A stretch of DNA of 64,000 nucleotides from Candidatus Dormiibacterota bacterium (GTDB lineage Bacteria > Acidobacteriota > Polarisedimenticolia > Gp22-AA2), in the NCBI GenBank assembly GCA_035635555.1, contig DASQAT010000013.1:1-64000 (forward strand). The letters run 5' to 3'. Both the position numbers and the translations under genes were made by a program. The notes beneath the pieces are model-generated. The model had not been told where the DNA came from, did no database searches, and saw nothing but the letters and a program-made list of their open reading frames with translations. Below are positions 51,331 to 62,334 of the stretch, piece after piece (the stretch's first letter is position 1; every line of letters starts with the position of its first letter).

Positions 51331-52752
51331 TCACTTGAACGACTCCTGCAGACCGCTGAGGACGCGGGCGAACTCCTTGTCGCGCTCGCGCATCGCCTCG
51401 ATCTTGCGGACGGCGTGAATGACCGTCGTGTGGTGCTTCCCGCCGAAGGCGCTGCCGATCGCCGGCAGGGACTTGTCGGTGAGTCTCTTGCAGAGGTACA
51501 TCGCCACCTGGCGCGGGAAGGAGATGTGCTTGGAGTTGTTGCGCGACTTGAGCTCCATCGTCTTGATGTGGAAATGGCCGGCCACGACCTTCTGGATCGC
51601 CTCCAGGGTGACCGTGCGCGCGCGGTCCTCCATGAGATCCTTGAGCGTGTCCTGCGCCATCGCCAGATCGATGGGGCGGCCGGTGAGGGAGGCGTAGGCG
51701 ACGAGCCTGATGAGCGACCCCTCGAGCTCGCGGATGTTGGAGCGGACGCCGCCGGCGATGAACAGCGACACGTCCTCGGGGAGAAGGACCCCCTCGGCCT
51801 CGGCCTTCTTCTTCAGGATGGCCACCTTGGTCTCGAGGTCGGGCGGCTGGATGTCGGCGATGAGGCCCCACTCGAAGCGCGAGCGCAGCCTTTCCTCGAG
51901 CGTCGGGATGTCCCTCGGCGGACAGTCGCTGGTGATCACGATCTGTTTCTGCGACTCGTACAGGGCGTTGAACGTGTGGAAGAACTCCTCCTGCGTCCGC
52001 TCCTTGCCGGCCAGGAACTGGATGTCGTCGACGAGGAGAAGATCGACGTTGCGATAGCGCTCCTTGAAGTCGATCGTCTTCTCGAAGCGGATGGAGTTGA
52101 TGAGCTCGTTCATGAAGGTCTCGCTACTGATGTAGAGGTGCCTGATTCCCACCTTGCTCCGCAGCACCCGGTTGCCGATGGCCTGCATCAGGTGGGTCTT
52201 CCCGAGCCCGACGCCACCGTAGATGTACAGAGGGTTGTACGCGCTGGACGGCTGCTGGGCGACGGCGGCCGCCGCGGCATGGGCGAACTGGTTGCACGAG
52301 CTGACCACGAACGAGTCGAAGGAATAGCGCGGGTTCAGTCCGGTCCCGAGGGGACCCAGGGCGGGGACCTCGGGCGAGGTGCTGTGCCGGGACAGGTTGC
52401 CGCGGAGCGGAGGCGGATCGCCGTACGAGACGACCGTCGTCCGGCCGCCTTCGGCCTGAGCGCGGCCTTCGGAGAGGGCCCTGCCGCCGGCGGGCGCCGG
52501 GCGCGCCGACGCGCCGGGCTGGCGGCTGGTGAAATGGAGGCGCAGCTCGCCCCCTTCGATCTCCCGGGCGCTCTCCTGGATCAGCGGCAGGTAATTCCGG
52601 CTGATCCAGTCGGCGAACAGCAGACTCGGCACCTCGACGTGCAGCGTGTCCTCTGCGAATGCCAGCTGCTGCGTCGGCTTGAGCCAGGTGTTGAAGCTTT
52701 GTCGGTTGATCTTCAGCTGCAGGCTGGTGAGGATTCTGTCCCAGAGATTCAT
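51331..52752 (-). CDS. dnaA: Chromosomal replication initiator DnaA
   Basis: 473 residues. Domain I (MNLWDRILTSLQLKINRQSFNTWL split) is followed by a Pro/Ala/Gly-rich linker at about residues 80-140. The AAA+ module has GGVGLGKTHLM (Walker A), VDLLLVDDIQFLAG (Walker B) and SEMISSETF-like sensor regions. Domain IV carries the DnaA-box-binding helix, AFGGKHHTTVIHAVRKI, in which the usual GGRDHTTV appears as GGKHHTTV. It binds DnaA boxes and melts the origin. No clear ribosome-binding site precedes the ATG. The gene is flanked on both sides by box-like repeats. Confidence 0.98.
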   Translation of the reverse strand: MNLWDRILTSLQLKINRQSFNTWLKPTQQLAFAEDTLHVEVPSLLFADWISRNYLPLIQESAREIEGGELRLHFTSRQPGASARPAPAGGRALSEGRAQAEGGRTTVVSYGDPPPLRGNLSRHSTSPEVPALGPLGTGLNPRYSFDSFVVSSCNQFAHAAAAAVAQQPSSAYNPLYIYGGVGLGKTHLMQAIGNRVLRSKVGIRHLYISSETFMNELINSIRFEKTIDFKERYRNVDLLLVDDIQFLAGKERTQEEFFHTFNALYESQKQIVITSDCPPRDIPTLEERLRSRFEWGLIADIQPPDLETKVAILKKKAEAEGVLLPEDVSLFIAGGVRSNIRELEGSLIRLVAYASLTGRPIDLAMAQDTLKDLMEDRARTVTLEAIQKVVAGHFHIKTMELKSRNNSKHISFPRQVAMYLCKRLTDKSLPAIGSAFGGKHHTTVIHAVRKIEAMRERDKEFARVLSGLQESFK

Positions 52753-53308
52753 GCGCGTTCGGCTGCGTGGGCTGCTTTCGCCCGATCACTTCGCCCGAAG
52801 GCCTTGCCGGCCGCCCCTCGCCTCGAACCGTCGCTCATCTTTTCAACAGCTTTTCCACAGATGTGGAAAAGTTTCTGCGCTCCAAAATGTTGATAGGAAG
52901 CCACTTCATGTCACCGACGCCTGACGCGTGACGCGATCTTATGTCAACCGATTCCGCCTCACCCCAGATATGGGACCGACACGATCCGTGTCCGAACATC
53001 TAGGGCGCCATCGAAACACCAGGCGGAAGATTCCGTGATGAGAGACACCACGACGTCCCTCGGGATCGTTCCCGAAAATTCAGCGCGCTTCACTTGTGCG
53101 ATGATTTCCGAAGCGCCCAGCCACTTGGATTTTTGTTTTCGTGATCGACTCGCACTATAGCACCGCGTCACGCGACGCTGTCAACACCCTTCTTCCCTCT
53201 GAAGAGAAACTTTTTTCCTCGACCGCGCGTTGTGTTCGACGATCTCGGAGAAATCCGCGGCGGCTTCTCCAGCCACGCGGCACAGAGGAATTGCGCCGTC
53301 CCGAGTTC
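52753..53308. other. oriC: Probable origin region upstream of dnaA (part of the dnaA-rpmH gap)
   Basis: The gap between divergent dnaA and rpmH contains no gene. It holds a perfect inverted pair of DnaA-box-like 9-mers and, further right, AT-richer patches (for example around 53125-53160). All genes left of it run left and all major genes right of it run right, the usual polarity at a replication origin. I could not define a classical 13-mer melting region. Confidence 0.6.
52850..52871. repeat. Perfect inverted pair of DnaA-box-like sequences upstream of dnaA
   Basis: CTTTTCCACA (52850-52859) and its exact complement TGTGGAAAAG (52862-52871) are separated by GA. TTTTCCACA differs from the E. 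coli DnaA box TTATCCACA at one position. It lies about 100 bp upstream of the dnaA start, so it may serve both origin function and dnaA autoregulation. Confidence 0.75.
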
Positions 53309-53338
53309 TTGACAGCCCGCGCGCGCCGGGTCCATAAT
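53309..53338 (+). promoter_or_regulatory. Sigma-70 promoter of rpmH-rnpA-yidD-yidC
   Basis: TTGACA (53309-53314), 18-base spacer, CATAAT (53333-53338). Predicted start near 53345, about 22 bases before the rpmH ATG, leaving room for the GGAG ribosome-binding site. Confidence 0.75.
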
Positions 53339-53366
53339 CCGCCCTTCCTGCAACGGAGACGATGCC

Positions 53367-53501
53367 ATGAAGCGCACCTTTCAGCCGAACAACCGCCGCC
53401 GCAGGAAGACACACGGCTTCCGGGCCCGGATGAGCACGAAGAACGGACGCCTCGTTCTGAAGCGAAGGCGGGCCAAGGGTCGCAAACGATTGACCGTGTG
53501 A
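53367..53501 (+). CDS. rpmH: 50S ribosomal protein bL34
   Basis: 44 residues: [20 protein letters not shown] followed by [20 protein letters not shown] and RLTV, a complete bL34. It has GGAG upstream and its own promoter. Its stop overlaps the GTG start of rnpA (GTGTGA). bL34 packs in the core of the large ribosomal subunit. Its position beside the origin, first in rpmH-rnpA-yidD-yidC-jag-mnmE, is widely conserved. Confidence 0.97.
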   Translation: MKRTFQPNNRRRRKTHGFRARMSTKNGRLVLKRRRAKGRKRLTV

Positions 53502-53851
53502 AAGGCGACGCCCGCTTCCGCCCCCAGGACCGCATCCGCAAACGCAGCGAGTACAAGGTCATCTACGACAAGGGCCGCAGGATTCCGTCGGAATCCTTCG
53601 TCCTGTTCGTGATGCGGAATGCCCAGGGCCGGCCGCGGCTGGGGATCACGGCCACGCGCCGGATCGGCGGCGCGGTGCAGCGGAACAGGGCGAAGCGGCT
53701 GCTGCGGGAAATCTTCCGCAGGCATCGACTGGAGCTCGACAGCGTGGACATCGTGGTGAACGTCAGGGCCGGACTGCCCGGGGCCGAGTACCGGCGCCTG
53801 GAGACCGAGCTGCTGTCCCGTCTGCGCCCCTTCGTCCGGACGGCTTCATGA
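53498..53851 (+). CDS. rnpA: Ribonuclease P protein component
   Basis: 117 residues from the GTG at 53498. It shows the family pattern [20 protein letters not shown], then [34 protein letters not shown] (the RNR motif that contacts M1 RNA) and [10 protein letters not shown]. It aids RNase P RNA in tRNA 5' maturation. The same frame stays open upstream through the whole of rpmH; I chose the GTG because it begins where RnpA homology begins. Confidence 0.95.
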   Translation: MKGDARFRPQDRIRKRSEYKVIYDKGRRIPSESFVLFVMRNAQGRPRLGITATRRIGGAVQRNRAKRLLREIFRRHRLELDSVDIVVNVRAGLPGAEYRRLETELLSRLRPFVRTAS

Positions 53852-54072
53852 TCGCCTCCGCCGCCAGGGCTGCCGCCGTCGGCGTCATCGAGATGTACCG
53901 CCGGTTCGTGTCGCCTCTCTTGCCACGGGCTTGTAGATTTTTCCCATCCTGCTCGGAGTACGGCGCCGTCGCGATCGAGCGCCATGGTTTGAGGCGCGGC
54001 CTGTTCCTCGCCTTCGCGCGCCTGCTGCGCTGTCACCCGCTGTCCCGCGGCGGCTACGATCCCGTGCGCTGA
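53848..54072 (+). CDS. yidD: Membrane protein insertion efficiency factor YidD
   Basis: 74 residues. The core [23 protein letters not shown] and [23 protein letters not shown] contains the three conserved Cys and the final GGYDPV. It helps YidC/Sec insert membrane proteins. It overlaps rnpA by four bases and yidC by one base. Confidence 0.95.
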   Translation: MIASAARAAAVGVIEMYRRFVSPLLPRACRFFPSCSEYGAVAIERHGLRRGLFLAFARLLRCHPLSRGGYDPVR

Positions 54073-55856
54073 TGATGGACCGAAACACCGTCCTGGCCAT
54101 CGTCCTTTCGGCCGCCGTCCTGCTCCTCTGGATGGCGCTCTTCCCTCAGCAGCCGCCCCACCCGACGCCGGAGCCACCCGGCGCGGCGCAGCCCGCCTCC
54201 ACGGATAAGACCGGGACCTCCTCGACACCGCCACCGGGTGCCTCGAGGACGCCGGGACCGGGTGATTCGACGCCCAGCCTCTCCGCTCTGGGCGGCGTCG
54301 CCGGCCCGCCGGCGGCCGTCCCGGACGTGCCGCCCGGCAAGCGCCTCGAGGCCGCCGCCGAGGAAGAGATCGCAATCGACACTCCTCTGGTCGCGATCCA
54401 CCTGACCAACCGCGGTGCGCGGGTGACCTCCTGGCAGCTCAAGAAGTATCTGGATGACGCCGGACATCCGCTCGAGCTCGTGTCGCGCGCCGGACGCTCC
54501 CTCGACCACCTGCCCCTGCAGTTCCTGCTCGACGACCCCGACGCGACCGACAGGCTGAAGAAGGCGCTCTTCCGCGTGAGCCGGCGCGAGGGACAGGAGG
54601 ACGGCCACGATTTCACGGAAATCGCGCTCGCCTGGAGCGACGGGCAGGGCCTGGCGGCCACGAAGACGCTGCGCGTGCGGCGCGACTCCTACCTCGCCGA
54701 TCTCAAATTCGCGGCCGAAGCGGGCGGAAAGGGGATCGAGCCGACGCTGGTGTGGGGGGCGGGGTTCGGCGCGCACAACGGCCAGGAAAGCGGACGGTAC
54801 GCCGACACGTCGTGGGGCGTCTTCGACAGTCCGGGGCTCAAATCGCCCCAGAAGCGCCCGCAGGCCTCCCTCAAGCCGGGCCAGCCCTGGCTGGAGGAGG
54901 GTGCTGTCGCCTGGGCCGGAGTCGAGGACAAGTACTTCGCCGCCGTGTTCGTTCCACCCGGTCCGGAGCCGCGGCGCGGCAGCGCGCGCTTCGAGCTGCT
55001 GCGTCTCGTGGAGGACGGTGTGGAGCAGTTCCACCTGTCCATGGCGATCGGGGTGCCGGGCGATTCGGAGATGCGGCTGTTCGTGGGCCCCAAGGACTAC
55101 GACATCCTCAAGGGGCTGGGCATCGGCCTGGACCGGCTCCTGGATTTCGGCTTCTTCGGCGTCGTGGCGCTTCCGCTGTTCTACGCGATGAAGGTCCTGC
55201 AGCGCTACATCGGGAACTACGGCTGGGCGATCGTCCTCCTGACGGTGGTGTTCCGGGTGCTGTTCTTCCCGCTCCTGTACCGCGGACAGATCAAGATGCG
55301 CGTCATGCAGGAGAAGATGAAGCGCGTCCAGCCGAAGGTGAAGGCGATGCGCGAGCGCTACCACAGGCTCGAGAAGAAAGAGGCGGAGCGGGGAAATGTC
55401 GGCGCGCGGCAGAAGCTGCGCCAGGAGATGAACGAGGAGCTGATGAAGCTCTACAAGGAGGAGGACATCAACCCGCTCGGCTCCATGTCGGGCTGCCTGC
55501 CGCTTCTCCTCCAGCTTCCGATCCTCTACGCCTTCTACACGATCCTGTCCATCTCGATCGAGCTGCGGCACGCCCCGTTCATGCTCTGGATCAAGGACCT
55601 GTCCCAGAAGGATCCGTACTACGTCACGCCGATCATCATGGGCGCCACGCAGCTCGTCCAGCAGGTGATGACGTCATCGTCCATCCCCGACCCGGCGCAG
55701 CGCCGCATGATGTACCTCATGCCGATCATGTTCACCTACATCTTCCTCAATTTCCCCTCGGGGCTGGTGCTATACTGGCTCGTCAACAATCTCCTCGGGA
55801 TCGCGCAGCAGTACCTGATCAACCGGCAGGCGGTCAACGACAAGGCCGCCGCATGA
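54072..55856 (+). CDS. yidC: Membrane protein insertase YidC
   Basis: 594 residues. TM1 at the N-terminus (TVLAIVLSAAVLLLWMALF) is followed by a Pro/Ala/Thr-rich linker at residues 27-90 and a large periplasmic P1 domain (about 90-350), the Gram-negative form. The conserved insertase core follows: YGWAIVLLTVVFRVLFFPL with the hydrophilic-groove Arg, a cytoplasmic coiled hairpin (residues 410-460), GCLPLLLQLPILYAFY, and the last helices ending FPSGLVLYWLVNNLLGI. It inserts and folds inner-membrane proteins. Two ATGs in tandem (54072, 54075) could start it. Confidence 0.97.
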   Translation: MMDRNTVLAIVLSAAVLLLWMALFPQQPPHPTPEPPGAAQPASTDKTGTSSTPPPGASRTPGPGDSTPSLSALGGVAGPPAAVPDVPPGKRLEAAAEEEIAIDTPLVAIHLTNRGARVTSWQLKKYLDDAGHPLELVSRAGRSLDHLPLQFLLDDPDATDRLKKALFRVSRREGQEDGHDFTEIALAWSDGQGLAATKTLRVRRDSYLADLKFAAEAGGKGIEPTLVWGAGFGAHNGQESGRYADTSWGVFDSPGLKSPQKRPQASLKPGQPWLEEGAVAWAGVEDKYFAAVFVPPGPEPRRGSARFELLRLVEDGVEQFHLSMAIGVPGDSEMRLFVGPKDYDILKGLGIGLDRLLDFGFFGVVALPLFYAMKVLQRYIGNYGWAIVLLTVVFRVLFFPLLYRGQIKMRVMQEKMKRVQPKVKAMRERYHRLEKKEAERGNVGARQKLRQEMNEELMKLYKEEDINPLGSMSGCLPLLLQLPILYAFYTILSISIELRHAPFMLWIKDLSQKDPYYVTPIIMGATQLVQQVMTSSSIPDPAQRRMMYLMPIMFTYIFLNFPSGLVLYWLVNNLLGIAQQYLINRQAVNDKAAA

Positions 55857-55895
55857 CCCGGTGTTTCGGCGCCGGGACCCGAAGAGGACGGCGGC

Positions 55896-56432
55896 ATGCT
55901 CGATGATCCGGGCGGCGAGACTCCCGGCGAAGACGCGGGCTTAGCACCCGCGGCCACGACCGGCGAGGTCGAACGACTGACCGATCGGGTCCTGGGCGGG
56001 CTGGGTCTCGACGTGCGGGCGAAGGCGACCGACACGGAGACTGCCGTCCTGGTCGATCTCACAGGCAGCGACCGCGATTACCTGCTCAGCCGCAAGGGTG
56101 AAGGGCTGGGCGCCCTGCAGTACCTCCTCAACCGCATCATCTACAAGGGTCGGAAGGGCAAGAAGATCCAGGTCGATTGTGGCGGCTTCCGCAAGCTGCA
56201 CGAGGACGAGATCGTCGAGATCGCCGTGCGCTCGGCGGAGAAGGCGAAGGCCCGGGGCGAGGAGTGTCTCTTGAACCCCATGAACCCGTACGAACGGCGC
56301 CTCGTGCACATAGCGCTCGCCGAGCTCGGCGGTGTCGAGACCAGGAGCGTCGGAGACGGCTTCCTGAAGAGGGTCGCCATCGTGCCCGTCGCGAAGACCG
56401 GAACGGCGGGCGGGCAGGACGATCGCTCCTGA
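55896..56432 (+). CDS. jag: RNA-binding protein Jag/KhpB (KH and R3H domains)
   Basis: 178 residues. After an acidic N-terminal stretch comes a KH-II-like domain (VLVDLTGSDRDYLLSRKGEGL, LGALQYLLNRIIYKGRKGKK) and a C-terminal R3H domain (NPMNPYERRLVHIALAELGGVETRSVGDG) with the R-x3-H motif. KhpB binds small RNAs and mRNAs and influences cell-envelope synthesis. Its position between yidC and mnmE is conserved. Confidence 0.93.
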   Translation: MLDDPGGETPGEDAGLAPAATTGEVERLTDRVLGGLGLDVRAKATDTETAVLVDLTGSDRDYLLSRKGEGLGALQYLLNRIIYKGRKGKKIQVDCGGFRKLHEDEIVEIAVRSAEKAKARGEECLLNPMNPYERRLVHIALAELGGVETRSVGDGFLKRVAIVPVAKTGTAGGQDDRS

Positions 56433-56463
56433 ACTCCCGCGTGCAGCGCGAAGACCGCCACCC

Positions 56464-57902
56464 ATGATCGAGCTCCGCCCACTCCCCCCGGCCGCTCACG
56501 ACGACGTCGAGCCGTCCGCGGCGGTCGATCCGGAGACCATCGTCGCCATCTCCACGCCGCCCGGCCGCGGGGGGATCGGTGTCGTCCGGCTGTCGGGCCC
56601 GCGGGCCGCGACCCTCGCCCGCTCGCTGTTCCGTCCGGCCGCGGCGATCGCCGCTCCCACGGCGTCGGGGCAGGCGGTATTCGGCCGCTTCGTCGACGCG
56701 GCGGCGGACACCATCGACCACGGCTACCTGGTCGTGTTCCATCCTCCGGCGACCTTCACCGGGGAAGAGACGGCCGAGCTGTGGGCGCACGGCAGCCCCG
56801 CGGCGCTGCGTCTCCTGCTGTCGACAGCCGTCGCGGCCGGGGCCCGGCCCGCGACTCCTGGGGAATTCACGCTGCGCGCCTTCCTGAACGGCCGGATCGA
56901 CGTGACCCAGGCGGAGGCGATCCGCGACCTGATCGAGGCGCGCACCGCGTTCCAGGCCAAAGTGGCCCACGACCAGGTGCGCGGCCGGATATCGGAAGCG
57001 GTCAACCGTCTGAAGGACCGCCTGGTCGAGCTCGTGGCGCGGCTCGAGGCTTCGATCGAGTTCTCGGAGGAGTCCGAGGCCGGGCGCTTCCTGCCGGACG
57101 AGGGGGCGTGGCCCGAGGCGCGCTCGCTGAGGGAGGGGATCGAGACCCTGGCGGGCACCTACGAGCGCGGGCGGCGGGTGCGTGAAGGGGCGACGGTCGC
57201 CCTGGCCGGCCCTCCGAACGCCGGCAAGTCGAGCCTCTTCAACCGTCTGCTCGAGGAGGACCGCGCCATCGTCACGCCGGTCGAAGGGACCACGCGCGAT
57301 GTGCTGGAGGAAACGCTCGATCTGGGGGGCGTGCCGGTGACCCTTCTCGACACCGCGGGGCTGCACGCGCCGCGCGACGAGGCGGACGCCGAGGCGGTGC
57401 GCCGGGCGCGCGGCGCGCTCGAGTCCGCCGACCGCGTGCTCCTGGTACTCGACTGGTCGCGACCTCTCTCGGAAGAGGAGAACGGTCTCCTGGACGCCGT
57501 CGCGGACGGACGCTGTCTCGTGATCCTCAACAAGATCGACCTGGCCTGCGGCCTCGGCCTGGACACGGTGCTCCGGCTGAAGCAGAGGCGCGGCGCTCTC
57601 GAGGTGTCGGCGAAGACCGGGCAGGGGATCGAGACCCTGCGCCGGGCGCTCGGGCAGGCGGTCGCTCTGGAAGGGGTCGTCGGGCGCGAGGAGACCTTCG
57701 TCACCAACGTGCGGCACCGCGATCTGCTGGTGCGGGCGGCCGCGGCGCTGGCGCGCGCCGAGGAGGGGGCACACCGCGGCGTGTCGGACGAGTGTCTCCT
57801 CCTGGACTGCCGCGAGGCGCTCGACCGGCTGGGGGAGATCACCGGGGAGGTCGGCATCGACGGGATCTACGAGCGCATCTTCCTGACATTCTGCATCGGC
57901 AA

Positions 57903-57906
<4 letters not shown>
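56464..57906 (+). CDS. mnmE: tRNA modification GTPase MnmE
   Basis: 480 residues. The N-terminal formyl-tetrahydrofolate-binding domain opens ETIVAISTPPGRGGIGVVRLSG. The embedded G domain has GPPNAGKSSLFNRLL (G1), EGTTRDVLEE (G2), DTAGLH (G3) and NKIDLA (G4). The protein ends with the conserved CIGK, whose Cys is typical of MnmE. With MnmG it installs the carboxymethylaminomethyl group on the wobble uridine of certain tRNAs. Its stop overlaps the mnmG start by four bases. Confidence 0.97.
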
Positions 57907-59855
<1,949 letters not shown>

Positions 59856-60708
59856 TCTGGCTCTCCCATTCCTCATCCCCCTGAAGATCGAGAGTGAAGC
59901 GGCGAACCTCGACCTGGTCGGGCAGGGAAATATCGTGTAATTCATTGAGAAAAGTGATGTTATACCTCGAGCCGCGGGGCTTCTTGCCCATCGGATAGAT
60001 GAGGAAACGGGGGCCCTGGCGATAGGCCTTCAGCTCCTCCTTCAGCCTGTCGGTCTGGTTGCCCGGCTCGGCCTCGACCTTGAGAATGTTCGAATTCTCC
60101 GCATCCACCCAGATCCTGCCTCCCCATTCGTAGATCGTCTTTCCCGCAGTGAACGGCAAGGGGGCCGAGAACGCCAGGATGTACGCCTGGCGGAGCGAGA
60201 ACCACTCCTCGCCGGCGTATTTGAATCGGAACAGGTGCTGGCGGTCCGGCGCGAACATCAGGGTCCAGGAGTAGGCGTCCGGGAAGTCGAAGTCCAGGCT
60301 CGCCTCGGCGACCGTCTTGCCGAGACGTCCGGTGTGGATCTGGCGGTACGGCCTGTAACGCTGCTCTTCTGCCTGGACGTACATGTAGTCGAAGCGCCGC
60401 TCGTTGCGCTGATCCTCGGTCGTGCGGATCGATTCGATGCACACGAAGCGCAGGGCGATCGCCTCGTAGGCGTGGGCCCTCTCACCGAGGCGCCGCAGGA
60501 GATCGTCGAGGTCGACCGTCGCGGGGACCTGCTCCGGTACCGACATGGGGGGCGTGCGGCCCGGTGCGGGCGCCGGCGTCCGCGAGGGGGCAGGCGCCGC
60601 GGCCCCGGCGGCGACCACGAGCGGGGACAACGAGACGAGGAGGACAAGACTGGCCGGACGACCGACGCGCATGCGCCCCTCCGGTGATGATGCTACCCTT
60701 CCGCGGGT

Positions 60709-61353
60709 ATGGTAGCCGCATTCACCGAAACTCTCCTCAAAATTGCCCGCGCGGCGGGCCGGTCCCTGTCGGATCAGGAGCTGAGCCGATTCGAAGCCCA
60801 CCATCGCCTCTTGAAAGCGTGGGGCCGGCGGATGAACCTGACCGGGCTCAAGGACGAATCGATGATCGCCAGGCGGCACTTCCTCGAGCCGATTGCCATC
60901 GCCGACCTCCTGGATGACGAGGGGAGGCTCGTCGATCTTGGATCAGGCAACGGGTTTCCGGCCGTGCCGCTCAAGGTCCTGCGCCCGGGGCTGGAGCTGG
61001 TCCTCGTCGAATCGTCGGAGAAGAAGTCGGCGTTCCTCTGGGCCGTCATCCGGGAACTCGGGCTGAGGGAGGCGCGCGTCGAAACGAGGCGCGTGCGACG
61101 CCTCGCCGACCTCGCGGATCTGCTTCCCTGCCGTTACCTCACCCTGCGCGCCGTCCGTGCGGACGATCTCCTGAAGGGGAAGGGGATCCGTATCCTCGTT
61201 CCGGGGGGCAAGGGTCTCTTCTTCGTGACGACGGACGAGGTGGAGCGCCTCCGACGGCACACGCCGTTCCAGGGGCTCCGGCTCTCGGAGACGAGACCCC
61301 TGCCTTCGGATCCTCGCTCTGTCCTCGCGATCTTCGAGCCCGGCCCGGCCTGA
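60709..61353 (+). CDS. rsmG: 16S rRNA (guanine-527-N7) methyltransferase RsmG (GidB)
   Basis: 214 residues. RRMNLTGLKDESMIARRHFLEP is the family N-terminal signature; LVDLGSGNGFPAVPLKVLRPG is the SAM-binding motif I, and LVESSEKKSAFLWAV motif II follows. It methylates G527 in the 530 loop of 16S rRNA. The conserved order rsmG-parA-parB is kept. Confidence 0.95.
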   Translation: MVAAFTETLLKIARAAGRSLSDQELSRFEAHHRLLKAWGRRMNLTGLKDESMIARRHFLEPIAIADLLDDEGRLVDLGSGNGFPAVPLKVLRPGLELVLVESSEKKSAFLWAVIRELGLREARVETRRVRRLADLADLLPCRYLTLRAVRADDLLKGKGIRILVPGGKGLFFVTTDEVERLRRHTPFQGLRLSETRPLPSDPRSVLAIFEPGPA

Positions 61354-61391
61354 GGGCTCTCCCGGCAGGAGATCGTGGGGCGGATGCCGGG

Positions 61392-61409
61392 ATGTTCCAC
61401 GTGGAACAT
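61392..61409. other. parS: parS site 1
   Basis: ATGTTCCACGTGGAACAT is a perfect 18-bp palindrome containing the parS core TGTTCCACGTGGAACA, one of the variants of the bacterial consensus TGTTTCACGTGAAACA. It lies 142 bp upstream of parA, near the origin, where ParB would load. Confidence 0.92.
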
Positions 61410-61446
61410 GCCGGGACCTGTCCACCCACGCTTGGGACCGGCGGCG

Positions 61447-61464
61447 ATGTTCCACGTGGAACAT
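61447..61464. other. parS: parS site 2
   Basis: An identical 18-bp palindrome, 55 bp downstream of the first (start to start), in the rsmG-parA gap. Two close sites are often seen and can nucleate a ParB partition complex; they may also let ParB influence parA expression. Confidence 0.92.
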
Positions 61465-61533
61465 CTCGAAGAGGCTCGTCGACCCGATCGACCGGTCCGG
61501 ATCGCGTGGCGCGTGTGCTAACCTGCGCGCCAC

Positions 61534-62334
61534 ATGGGACGAATCATCGCCATCGCGAACCAGAAGGGGGGGGTCGGCAAGACCACGACCGCGGTGAGCC
61601 TGGCGGCCGCTCTGGCGATCGCCGAGCGCTCGACCCTTCTGGTGGACATGGATCCGCAGGCCTCCTCCACGAAGGCCCTGGGGTTGAAGCCGAACCCGGG
61701 GGGGGAGATGTACGGGGTCATGTCCGGCGAGGGAGGAATCGACCAGGTGCTGCTCCGCACGGAGCTCGAGTTCCTTTGGGTCGCTCCGGCCAGCCGGGAC
61801 CTGGTCGGAATCGAAGTCGAGCTCATCAATGTCGCCGGTCGCGAGTTCCGCCTCAGGGAAGCGCTCGCACCGGTGCGCGACCGGTTTCAGTACATGCTGG
61901 TGGATTGTCCCCCGTCGCTCGGCCTTCTGACGATCAACGCCCTGGCCGCCGCCGACGGAATCCTGATTCCGGTTCAATGCGAGTACCTGGCGCTCGAAGG
62001 TGTCTCGGAGCTCGTGGAGACCCTCTACCGGATCCGGGCCTCGCTCAACCAGGGGCTCGAACTGGACGGTGTCCTGCTCACCATGTACGACGAGCGCACC
62101 AACCTGTCCCGTCAAGTGGTCGCGGACATACGCTCCTTCTTCAAGGAGAGGGTGTACCGGACCATCGTCCCGCGCAACGTCAGGCTGGGGGAAGCGCCCA
62201 GCTTCGGCAAACCGATCATGCTGTACGACATCCGGTCCAAGGGTTCGGAGTCGTACCTCAACCTCGCCCGCGAGGTCATCAGGCGCTATGAAAAGACAGG
62301 CACTCGGCAAAGGACTGAGCAGTCTCATCCCTGA
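61534..62334 (+). CDS. parA: Chromosome partitioning ATPase ParA
   Basis: 266 residues. The deviant Walker A is NQKGGVGKTTTAVSLAAAL, Walker A' is LVDMDPQASST and Walker B is MLVDCPPSLGLL. It is the short chromosomal (Soj) form without an N-terminal HTH. It binds DNA as an ATP dimer and moves ParB-parS complexes. Its last 47 bases overlap parB in another frame, an unusually long overlap. Confidence 0.97.
   Translation: MGRIIAIANQKGGVGKTTTAVSLAAALAIAERSTLLVDMDPQASSTKALGLKPNPGGEMYGVMSGEGGIDQVLLRTELEFLWVAPASRDLVGIEVELINVAGREFRLREALAPVRDRFQYMLVDCPPSLGLLTINALAAADGILIPVQCEYLALEGVSELVETLYRIRASLNQGLELDGVLLTMYDERTNLSRQVVADIRSFFKERVYRTIVPRNVRLGEAPSFGKPIMLYDIRSKGSESYLNLAREVIRRYEKTGTRQRTEQSHP

Noticed and set aside
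51169-52893. 574-codon frame antisense to dnaA
   Set aside because: Shadow of dnaA; it starts in the DnaA-box cluster and has no start signals or recognisable domain.
53125-53160. A second rpmH promoter (TTGTTT, 17 bases, TATAGC)
   Set aside because: Both hexamers are poor, and a better promoter (TTGACA-18-CATAAT) lies directly in front of rpmH.
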